From Aphrophora alni (Eukaryota; Arthropoda; Insecta; Hemiptera; Aphrophoridae), in contig OY740769.1 in NCBI GenBank assembly GCA_963513935.1, positions 100,977,762 to 101,041,761 of the forward strand: 64,000 nt of DNA, given 5' to 3'. Below are positions 1 to 8,870 of the stretch, piece by piece; positions within the stretch are counted from its first letter, which is position 1, and every line of letters begins with the position of its first letter. The position numbers were made by a program, and so were the translations under genes. The notes beneath the pieces were generated by a model. It saw nothing but the letters and a program-made list of their open reading frames with translations. It had not been told where the DNA came from and ran no database searches.

Positions 1-219
1 TGATGTATTATTCAGCTGGTACTTTTAAAATGTTTAGTTAAACAACAATTAACAATTAGTTTTATTTTTATTATTTAGGATCTTTGCTAGTTTTGTTTCA
101 CACAAAATACCGGGTATTTCAAAAGTAAGTTAAAACGTTAATTAATTGACTATAGGAATTTTTTTAATCATATAACAATATAAAGTTCATAAATTCCTCA
201 GGAATAAAAACTCTTAAAA

Positions 220-560
220 TTAAACCAAATTCATACTTGTTAGAGTTATTAAGACAGGAGTTCGAAGTGGCCGCCATTCTCCTCCTGGAGAAGCAGTAGT
301 CTTTATTTTATACCATACGTAGCATTTAAAAACGTATTTATCTCGGCTACATTTTGAATAATAACTTCTTTCAGTTCTTACGATTGAAGGTGTTCTTAGT
401 CTCTTGATGTCTCCAATGGACCCGGTGGTTTCAAACTTACTAACAAGCTTTTTATACGCGACTACCACTGCACCATTGCGAAACTTTCTTAACCCGGCTG
501 ATAAACTGCGTTCACATTTATAATAAGAATCATTGAGATGCGCGTTTGTAAAAATAAAGT
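220..560 (-). pseudogene. mariner/Tc1-like transposase N-terminal fragment
   Basis: Read on the minus strand, an 82-codon frame begins with a stretch (AYKKLVSKFETTGSIGDIKR, then a Arg-Thr-Pro and Val-Arg-Thr-Glu segment) that matches the helix-turn-helix DNA-binding region at the start of insect mariner-like transposases, where a KFEETGS motif is followed by a Arg/Pro-rich linker. Upstream on the same strand, to about position 560, a Phe-Arg-Asn-Gly segment continues the similarity. No catalytic domain follows: the frame runs into unrelated sequence with a Gly-Glu-Trp-Arg-Pro segment and stops. It is a broken N-terminal remnant, of the same general family as the transposase pseudogene at 21,862. 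Family assignment is from motif recognition, not a search. Confidence 0.6.
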
Positions 561-569
561 CATGATGGA

Positions 570-1190
570 ATAAAAAACAATATTGTAAACTACTACAAGT
601 TTACCACCAATTAGATTCCTGTGTTTGAATTAGACAATAATCAGAACACTGGTTGCTATGGAAAAAAGTAATAGTAATGAAAATAACAGCTGATGTTTTT
701 AATAAATACCAATTATATCTGCATACAAATAAAGTTTTTCTTGGGAATTGCACAACAAATAACGAAACAACAACTATTTAAAGTCCCGGTCTTTCTGAAA
801 GTAGGCTGTCCTACTCATTTGTGATTGTATATTTTGGGATGGGATAACTTTAGATACATTTTTAAGTTTCAAAATTTGTTTTTTAGGATTCTTCGTTTAA
901 AAATAATGATATTTTTTCTTGTAAAACCCTAGATTGTAAAACATTGGAAAGCATTGCACAAACTTTCTAATTCATCCATACCTAATATTTAATCAAAATC
1001 AACCAAAAAAGTCGTAATCATAAATTTCAGATCTTTATTTCTCGACTAAAAAGTGAAAATGAACTATGCATGCCTTCTTTGAAAAATTATTTATATTTTG
1101 AAACAGAGCCCAAACTTGCTTCGCGTATGGTATAAAGCCGCACTTAATTTTATAAGTAAATATTGGAGCTTGACTTGTGAGATAATATTA
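570..1190. other. unassigned AT-rich stretch
   Basis: I see no convincing coding region, RNA gene or clear repeat boundary here. Short open frames carry no recognisable motif. Confidence 0.5.
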
Positions 1191-1194
1191 GATA

Positions 1195-1414
1195 GAATAA
1201 AACTCGAACACAAGCTCTCGCAAAAAAAACGTTTATTTAATCAAACGCGTTTCAACGACAAAGTCGCCATCCTCAGTGCTACATGACCTACAATATCTAA
1301 ACTACAACAGTTTTAGTTTATTTATCGTAGCACTCAGGATGGCGACTTTGTCGTTAAAACGCATTTGATTAAATAAACGTAATTTTTGTGAGATATTGTG
1401 TTAGATTTTTATTG
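1195..1414. mobile_element. foldback MITE, copy 1
   Basis: The two halves are inverted repeats of each other. The left half contains TTTCAACGACAAAGTCGCCA followed by TCCTCAGTG, and the right half its complement, CACTCAGGATGGCGACTTTG then TCGTTAAAACG. The outer ends read ATAAAACTCGAACACAAG on the left and a matching GTGTTAGATTTTTAT on the right. A second complete copy lies at 23,196-23,434 and half a copy near 21,046. The element has no coding capacity, so it is a non-autonomous foldback (MITE-like) element; the family that moves it is unknown. Confidence 0.8.
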
Positions 1415-2320
1415 TTTCTAACAGTGAATTTTACTTGTTGTAATAAAATCTACTTTTATTTGTTGATAATTAATTGCGTAATGCCGTATGTTTTTAATTC
1501 ATATTTTAGAGGTTCGGGTCATTAATTTTCACATTTCACTAAAATTTGAACGAAATCAGTGGAGGCAAGTTTGAGAAATTACGTCTTTTATAACAGCCAC
1601 ATGGCCAATTTACCGATAATTTACTAACTGACACTTATGGAGAAATGGTGACCATGATGACTATACTTTATCAAATTAATATTCATACCAATCAATAATG
1701 AAATCTAAAATTATGAGTCTTACAAATGATAGTTTAAATGCTTATTATATTTCGGTAAGATTGCTTCACAGGCTGATCGAGTCAATTTCATCCTCACACT
1801 GCCCCTTAACAACCAGGACGAAGTTAACTTTTAAAATCTACACCAACATCTTAAGAATGGTATTTACATATGCAGAATAGAAAGACAGGAAACAGGTATA
1901 TTTAGCATGCATCTATTTCGCGAGTTCATCGTACCTTTTAGCTGTAATGTAATCGAAGCAAATAACAATGCATTAGACTTTAATGCTTTTCAATAGAAGA
2001 AAGAAAGGAAGCGATGATGTCAACTAACTATGGGAAAAATTATAGGAACTGAAAGAAAATCACTTCTAATGTAAGAGAATCTAAATAAGGTTGCTTCCTC
2101 TTTATGTTTATTACTATTACTACGTAACTGATTTACTAAATTTTACACCATAAATATGGCGTCTGTTTATTGAATTTTAAGATAAAAACAATCCCTTTTA
2201 GTTGTCACATATTAAAGTTATAGGAAGGGCAAAACAAAACAAAAATTATATAAAGTGTTTTGTGGACATCCATGTAAGATCCACAATGACGCGAGTCAAA
2301 AGAGGTTTTTTTGTTTGTTT
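1415..2320. other. unassigned stretch with weak dispersed-repeat similarity
   Basis: No gene found. Around 1,540-1,640 a stretch ('AAATTTGAACGAAATCAGT' onward, then a run reading 'accgataatttactaactg') resembles part of the family E region near 32,940-33,050, so this may be a decayed repeat. Confidence 0.4.
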
Positions 2321-2324
2321 TGTT

Positions 2325-2560
2325 TTTTAAATGTTCCGTCTGTCTTTTGTACAGTACTTTAAACGCCAAACATAAAATCTATTTATGGACATATTTTGGC
2401 CATATCTGCTCGGGTCGTATTTGGGAATAACTGACATAAGAGAAACGCACAATATAGGCTTAAACTATTATATAATTTGTTTACTGAAGGATCCAAACGA
2501 AACTTTGTGATCGCCATTTCTCTAAGAATACCGGTTGTAGGGTCTGTAGGCATATAGGAA
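2325..2560 (+). repeat. dispersed family A, copy 1
   Basis: Begins with a GTCTGTCTTTTGTACAG-type stretch, continues through a TGACATAAGAGAAACGCA segment and ends near GATCGCCATTTCTCTAAG. The same order of landmarks (GTCTGTC, GCCATAA-GAAA, TCGCCATCTCTCC) occurs at about 4,325, 31,075 and 42,565. No coding capacity. The copies are strongly diverged, so this is an old repeat. Confidence 0.55.
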
Positions 2561-2599
2561 CACTTATTTTTATAAAGTCAAAGTCTTTTAAGCGGACTA

Positions 2600-2890
2600 A
2601 GGTTAACATATTAATTTTTTCGTCAAAAAACATACGTATTCGTAATCAGAATAACTTCTGATACCTCACACATAACATTAAAAAAATTTTCAACTCTATA
2701 GTTTTCCCCCTCAAGGTCAATTACTTTGTTACTGCCATGTTTTTCCTACACGTGAGTAAATACAAAGAATATAAATATAAAAATTTCCAATTATATAGGA
2801 TTTATCGTCTTGTTTGTGTAGACTGGTTGCAACATACACAAAGACAAACAAATAAATAATATAAGGGTTCTTGGACCCTAAAAACAAAAA
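2600..2890 (+). repeat. dispersed family B, copy 1
   Basis: Shares a series of landmarks with 63,240-63,535 in the same order and orientation: AATAACT, TTTCAACT-ATAGTTTT, CAAGGTCA, TATAGGATTTATCGTCTTGT, GACTGGTTGC, ATATAAGGGT-CTTGG and GACCCTAAAAA. No coding frame is seen. The element type is unknown. Confidence 0.6.
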
Positions 2891-2994
2891 TCCGTCGTGG
2901 GGTTGTTAAATTTCTCTTAATCGCTTACATTGATTTTGGTTCAAATTTTAATAAAATATAAAGATAATTCAAACCGTGTACAAAATTATAACTA

Positions 2995-3024
2995 AATATC
3001 GGAATATATATATATTCCGATATT
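2995..3024. repeat. perfect 30-bp palindrome
   Basis: The sequence AATATCGGAATATAT followed at once by its exact reverse complement forms an uninterrupted 15-bp-arm palindrome with a (TA) core. It lies in non-coding DNA just downstream of a family B copy. Confidence 0.85.
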
Positions 3025-3209
3025 CCGGGCAGAAATAATTGGTAAACAACAAAAATGCATTTTAGAGACGAGGGATGCTGTCTGCGGGTCTTGTTTTTAC
3101 ATGACAATGGTCAGGTAAACAAGGGAAATCTCACAATCATCCAACCTAGTCCTGATCAAGCTTCTAGCTAATATTTTATCTTTCTTCATCTTAAACTCTG
3201 GATTGTATC

Positions 3210-3365
3210 ACAGAGGTTTGACGATGATGTCGAATTGAAAATTCGTATGACTGGATTAAATCCCTCGCGGCAGAATATTTGGAAGAAGGAATGAAGAAGC
3301 TAGTGAAACTCCATGAAAAATGTTTGGAAGTTGAAGTACAAAATATAGAAAACAAATCTAAATAA
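3210..3365 (+). pseudogene. mariner-like transposase C-terminal remnant
   Basis: A short plus-strand frame carries the characteristic end of mariner-family transposases: an acidic FDDDVEL segment, a Tyr-Asp-Trp-Ile-Lys segment, then EYLEEGMKKLVKLHEKCLEV and a stop codon (TAA) about 36 codons further. The pattern of a Phe/Tyr-Tyr, Gly, Lys-Leu-Val, and Lys-Cys-Leu is that of the usual C-terminal FYxxGIxKLVxRYDKC signature. A frameshift separates the DDVEL part from the DWIK part. No catalytic domain precedes it. It is the first of three roughly 200-bp tandem copies of this gene end. Confidence 0.65.
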
Positions 3366-3745
3366 ATTTAGTTTTTATACATAGGCTAGTATTGAAGGTT
3401 TTTAAAATATATTTTCCAGTTTAGCTTTTATTTTAAATTGGGCCTTACTTAAAGAACATCCAATTCGAGAAGGCAGAATATTTCGAAAAAGGAATGAAGA
3501 AATTAGTGAAACTCTATTAAAAATGTTTTGAAGTTGAAATCCAAAATATAGAAAAAATAGGTAAATTCATGTAGTTTTTGTACATTGTAATAAAGTTATT
3601 TTGAAAATATTTTTAAAAATTTTGTTTATATTTCAAACTGGACCTTACTTAAAAAATATACAATTCGAAACGGCAGAACATTTCGACGAAGGAATGAAGA
3701 AGCTATGAAAAATGTTTTGAAGTTGAAGGGAACATTTTAAAAATA
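3366..3745 (+). repeat. two further tandem copies of the mariner 3' end
   Basis: The motif GGCAGAAT-ATTT and the following GGAATGAAGAA segment recur at 3,472 and 3,672, about 203 and 200 bp after the first at 3,269. Each copy holds the decayed C-terminal coding segment plus about 100 bp of AT-rich 3' flank. The copies are diverged from one another, so the triplication is old. Confidence 0.65.
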
Positions 3746-3874
3746 GGCAATTAAAAGTTGTTTGTACATATAGCAATAAATTAGTTTTATAGTAGCGACC
3801 CGTATAATTTTCAGTTATAGGAAAAAAATATAATTTAAAAAATGCACTAATGTATGGCCAAAATATGGAAACAG

Positions 3875-3935
3875 CACATTTCATCAAAATCGATCCAGTA
3901 GTTTAGTTTGTAAACGAGCTATTGAAGGTTCAGGA
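3875..3935 (+). repeat. dispersed tail motif common in insect genomes
   Basis: Contains TTTCATCAAAATCGATCCAG followed by TAGTTTAG. From memory, this kind of 'CATCAAAATCGGTCCAGTAG' sequence is scattered widely in insect genomes as the tail of retroposed elements. Which element it belongs to here is not clear. Confidence 0.45.
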
Positions 3936-4320
3936 TAACTAAAGACGATACAGGCAAGAAAACTACATAATATATCTTTTGACAGTATGTAATGTAGCTT
4001 TCTCAACACTACATACATTGAGAAGAAAAATAATTAAATTCGCGTAATGAAGACTTCGCGAATAAAACAACCTTGACTTGTCTACTACCAAGCTAAAAAT
4101 ACATTCTCCAGTACAAATATTTAGAATTCTGTATATGATTCTCTCCTTGATGTACGTCAAGGGTATTTTCTTTGACCGGTCTAACCATTAAAGTATAAAA
4201 GAAGAGGCGTACTGTAAAAGCACCATCATACAAATACATAGATATTCTCTGATGTATTTTACTTTCTAACCTACTTCACATATTGAGGAAGTTTTGTGTG
4301 TAAATATCTGTTTTGAAGTT
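3936..4320. other. unassigned stretch
   Basis: No gene or clear repeat seen. Confidence 0.4.
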
Positions 4321-4324
4321 ATGA

Positions 4325-4685
4325 TGTTTGTCTGTCGTCTGTGCAGTGGTTCTGCAACACAAACACGTGAACCGATTTTAATCAAATGTGTTATGTGCGA
4401 ATAATTTCGTCAAATAAATCTTAGTACGTTTATGTATATGACTCATAATTTGTGAGTAGCTGTCATAAAAACAACAAAATTACGTTTCTCAAACTCGGAT
4501 CTCACAATTTTACAAAGCTCGTGAATTATTGGTAAAAAAGTAACTTCTCAAAATCGACTCAACCCATTTCATTCAAGTTGTAGTGGAAGAGAAAGATTAA
4601 TGACCCAAACTAGTGCAAAATCTCAGGCAAAAAATATTACCGTACATGAATAATTGGCAAAGAAAATTGGTTGCCGTTATTGAAA
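4325..4685 (+). repeat. dispersed family A, copy 2
   Basis: Starts with TGTCTGTCGTCTGTGCAG, then ACCGATTTTAATCAAATGTG, then GTGAGTAGCTGTCATAAAAA, and later AGATTAATGACCC and GAATAATTGGCAAAG. The later landmarks also occur at 31,440-31,490, which extends the family to about 400 bp. Confidence 0.6.
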
Positions 4686-4689
4686 GCTT

Positions 4690-5705
4690 TTAATGAAATA
4701 ATATTTACGCCGTGGACATATTTATGGTACAAGAGAAACTAGTTTTGACCGTTATATGGCGTTCATGTGTCATTTTCACTTTTTGATCAACAAACTACTG
4801 AACTGATAATTTTGGTGGCAAATAGTTTTAATTTTTAATTTAATTTAAATATTTAAATTGGTGCAAATTTTTGAGTGAATTGGGGAGGCCTTGGCAATAT
4901 CTTCCATGGATTGGGGAGAGTTTAGAAATATTTTGGAAAACCGCCAAAATTTCGTGTGGAAGAAATTTTGTTGTACGGATGAGTCAGGGTTGGGGTCGTA
5001 ATTGGTGGATTTGTTAGGTGGGGTGAAAAGAACCAACAAGTGTTGGGTAAATTTAGAAACTTTTTGGAAAAGAGTTACAATTTGAGGGAGGAGGGAATTT
5101 TAGGGCAAATTTTGGGTGATGAGTGAAATGTTTGGGGCAGTGGTAGGGGGTTAAAGAGTCGAAATGGGAAGGATGAGGGTAAACAATTTTGGTGAGGAGG
5201 CCCCATCCCACCAAATTTCTATCCTGGTATGAAATCTCCTTGAAACACACTACTACTACTGAACTAAGATTTTTGGTGAGAAATAGTTTTATTTGGTCAT
5301 ATCTGATTTTTGAGATGGTAGAGTGTAATATTTAAAAAAAAATTTCACTGAAAATTATTTTACTCACTTTTTAAAATAACTTTATTGATAATTCTGAATG
5401 TTCCAAACTTTGTCACCAATTTCGTTTTACAGTTTTAGTCCCAAATTAATATTTTTCAAGAAACAAATTCTCGAAGGCCAAAGAAATATATTGAAAAATT
5501 ACAAGTCAGATCAGATAAAAGTTTTTTCATGTTTTCCGAAGTATACTAATGAGCTAAAAAGTTGAGTTGTCATTCAAACAAACTAAGTTCACCTTGAAAT
5601 GATGAAAGCCTCCACTGTGCAGAAATATTATTATATATTCTCATTCAAAACTCTTGTTTGCAACATCGTTTTCTAAAATGAATTATTCTTGAGATATTTT
5701 GTTGT
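4690..5705. other. unassigned stretch with a G-rich purine-biased part
   Basis: Between about 4,855 and 5,230 the plus strand is rich in G and T, with repeated TTGGGG and TTTTGGAAAA words, suggesting a degenerate internal repeat of unclear period. No coding region is recognised on either strand. Confidence 0.4.
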
Positions 5706-5724
5706 GTCAAGTTGATAACGTTAC

Positions 5725-6940
5725 CACAACAGGGAACTAGTTCACCCGACTAGTGTCCCTACAAAACACGGCAAACACTACTAAAACACAACCACTAACC
5801 CGCCACATCAGTTCCCAAGCTTTGCATCGGTAAATACCACCACACAAACCCCGAAGTCATAGCTTTCTTCTGATTGGCCGAATAGCTTCACGTTAGTTGG
5901 CGGAGACGCGAATACAATACTATGGCGCTCCGTCAACAACCTACTTACCAATCCCTACCCAGCTCGGCTCTGAATACAAAGGTCAGCTTATTGTTCTTGA
6001 AGGGCAATAAGCTGAAATTTGTATAAGTAGGGCGCTAAAACTAACGATCATTCACTTCTCTTGCGGGAGAACACAGCAGAGCACAATTCACTTCTCCGGG
6101 AGACCACCACTATAGAGCCCCTCACTTTTCCTTCGGAAGACCACCACCCCCGATCAACTTCTCACCTCTCACTACCCCAACACACAAGAGCTGTGAAAGA
6201 AGTTGAGGGACCAGTCCGGAGCACTCGATCTTCTCTCAATACACGTTTTCATCATTTTGGAGCAAACCCCAGTACTCATTTTCCCTTCGGTGACAGTAGA
6301 AAACGCCGTGCCCCTCCTGAAAAGGAAATTGAATGGAGAAACCCCGGCTGTAGTAGTTGCCCACTGATGCCTAGGACGAACAAGGAAATGTGTTTTGAGC
6401 CGGAGAGGCAAGCTCCGTACTCAAAAGCTGGCAACAACTACTTCTTCCAAGCCCAACAAAAGTTCCCCGCACCGACAATTGACAGGGAAATCCAGTGGCG
6501 ACCATTGACAACCATCCAAATACTTATCCGCCCGTGTAAATCTGCAAACCCGCCTCTGGCGATCCTATAGCCCCACTTTAAGTGATGCTCTAAACCTTTA
6601 GTGGCCGAGAGGTCCTTTTCATGGCCAACAAGTGTACTCAACCATTCCCCATTCCCCACAAAAAACACCCCATGGCCCTCCCGGGTTTACCTACCGATAC
6701 CTTCCTCTACACCTCTCCGTCCTGTGTCCCAACCTAAGACAGCTCTCTCCACAGGGCAGTTTAGAGTTCTGTATTTAAAAAGATATATTAAATACAATCT
6801 TTTGGTAAATATGTTTTGTTTTGTGAAACATACATTCACATGTCTAGACTTGTAATTTTTCTAATTATCTGAGAATTATATAGTGATAACAATATTTTGG
6901 TGTTGTGGATTTATGTAAATAAAGGTGTTTTCAATAAGAG
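5725..6940 (+). mobile_element. promoter-bearing GC-rich element, copy 1 (possible solo LTR)
   Basis: This GC-richer block stands out from AT-rich surroundings and has a diverged relative at 51,150-51,835. Shared landmarks are GTTCACCCGACTAGT, then TTCTGATTGGCCGA, AGCTT-ACGTTAG and CTCCTGAAAAGGAAATTG. It carries an inverted CCAAT box (ATTGG near 5,873), a TATA box at 6,022 and a poly(A) signal AATAAA at 6,918, the order expected of an LTR or a transcribed repeat. A 169-codon open frame at 6,061-6,570 starts at TTG, has no early ATG and no recognised domain, so I do not call it a protein. Terminal repeats or target duplications were not found, so LTR identity is inference. Confidence 0.45.
6022..6030 (+). 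promoter_or_regulatory. TATA box
   Basis: TATAAGTAG lies about 150 bp downstream of an ATTGG (reverse CCAAT) box and about 30 bp upstream of a possible start region at ATCATTCACTT. The spacing fits a core promoter. Activity is inferred only. Confidence 0.4.
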
Positions 6941-6944
6941 TTAA

Positions 6945-8575
6945 TAGTTTTCATAATTTTGGTCGCGTTTTTATATTTTTGTTATAATTGTGGAATCTGT
7001 TTTATTATTGTTATTATTATTATTTTTTATATATAATATCCTTTTAAAAGTAATACAACAAAACGTTAAAATCCTAATTTACAGGTGGACAAGTGAGTTG
7101 TGTACTTACCTTTAAACACGTATATGCTGTAGTTTTGAACTTGTGAGTTTCAAATATGCTCAAATTGTTGCCCTAGAGCTATTTGGCACAGTCCTAAACG
7201 GTTATAAATTCTACCAACTACTTTAGAAATTGTATCATTAGTAATAGAGTTAATTCCTGCTCTTATCTTATTTTGTAGTTCATTTAGGTTTTCTGGTTTG
7301 TTAAAATATATCTCTTTTTAAATATGCAAATAGAGAGTAATCAAAAGTAACGATGTTATGAAAAACTACGGTACATATATGTTCAAAGGTAAGTGCACCC
7401 AACTCCTTTGTCCACCTAAACTTATGGTTTTAAATGCTCTGTAGTTATATTTATTGATAAATTTTTAATGATATGAGTTATAAAGAAAACGGATTCCGCA
7501 ATTAAACCCAGAATTAAAAAAAAATGTATAAACATGTTTCACATGACCCTATTTACTATTTAAAAAACTATTTTTTAAACTATCAAAGCTGGAAGTAAAT
7601 ATTGTCTTATAAACATTTAACAAAAACGAACTTTTAATGGTCAGACGTTTTAACAGAAACATTAAAAAAAAACCAATTGCAATATGAGCGCGCCGATTTT
7701 TGAACCATCATACTATAACTCACATTTTAAACAGGTATAAATGATATGATTTTTATCATAACAAGACGAATTGTTTGGATGTAATTTAATAAGTTTGCAG
7801 GCCGAGTTTCGGGTTATTTTAAAGGGAGTGAAAATTCTATATAAAATGATCTAATCATAAAACGGCTGTTTTTATTGACTTGAGACGAGTAATACTCGTA
7901 GTATTTTTTTATTAAACTCGTCAAATGTAGAGTTACGAAAACCCCTATTGTCAGTCTTCTCAACCTCTTTCAGTAGGGAAAGAATGTGCTCTTTAGATAC
8001 TAAAAGAAGATGTCATAAAAACCATATGTACCAAATTACAACATTAAATTAATATTTTTGTTACGGCAATTTTAAGCAAATTTTCCTGTACTAATGTGCA
8101 AGCGTATTGGCTTTTGCTCACGCTTGTGTTAAAAAAATTATTCCTAAATAATATTCCAAGTTAATGTTCTAAAACTAAAACAGAGACAATACTGTTTAAG
8201 CAAAAAAAAAAAAGAAAGAAAAAAAGTATATCAATATGTCATAATCGTTTTCAATACCCGAATAACTGACATGATCTCTTTTTGTACCTAAAAGAGAATA
8301 CATTATTCACTAGAAACATCCGATACAAACGACAATCTGTTTACACAACATAACTTGTTGAATATAAAGTTTGCAAGATCTTGCATAACGGAACAAGCTT
8401 CAAAAGGTGGCGACGATGTTTGATCAACCTTGACAATTGGCAAAGCCAGATATGCAGGGAAATGGGAAAGTGTTAACTAATGAAATGGAATCGGTTCACA
8501 ACATTGGGTGCTTTTAGTTTGTAATCAATAATCTAGGTTTAAGTTCATAACACTCGGTCTTTGGATGTTAAAATA
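6945..8575. other. unassigned AT-rich stretch
   Basis: No gene, RNA or well-formed repeat is recognised. It contains a (TTA) low-complexity patch near 7,000-7,030 and several poly(A) runs. A GTGGACAAGTGAGTTGTG segment near 7,084 and a loosely similar inverted GCACCCAACTCCTTTGTCCA near 7,395 may be the ends of a small decayed element. Confidence 0.35.
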
Positions 8576-8580
8576 CAGCC

Positions 8581-8870
8581 AATAAATCGTTCTTCTAAAA
8601 CAGAATGTGGATACTGTCAGACATGAACATTACTCTAATAATATTCATAAACCAAACTTCTACTGTAAACGGGGACACCACTCATAGGGAGAAATAAGAA
8701 AACTTAAATCATTTATTGGTAGTATTCTACCTTCCATGTTAGAAGATAGTGAATAAATCGTTCTTCTAAAACAAAATGTGGATACTGTCAGACATGAAGA
8801 TTACTCCAATAACATTCATAAACCAAACATCTACTTTAAACGGGGACACTACTCACAAGGAGTGTCCCCG
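8581..8870 (+). repeat. 171-bp direct duplication
   Basis: AATAAATCGTTCTTCTAAAA begins at 8,581 and again at 8,752, and the similarity (GTGGATACTGTCAGACATGA, CATAAACCAAAC, ACGGGGACAC) continues to the start of the satellite array. The satellite begins directly after the second copy. Confidence 0.75.
8841..8870. repeat. short perfect hairpin at the satellite edge
   Basis: CGGGGACACT and AGTGTCCCCG form a perfect 10-bp stem with a 10-nt loop, immediately before the first satellite unit. In the upstream 171-bp copy the corresponding right arm is absent. Confidence 0.7.

Noticed and set aside
6061..6570. 169-codon frame in the promoter-like element
   Set aside because: Opens at TTG with no early ATG, no recognised domain, and is not conserved as a frame in the relative at 51,150.
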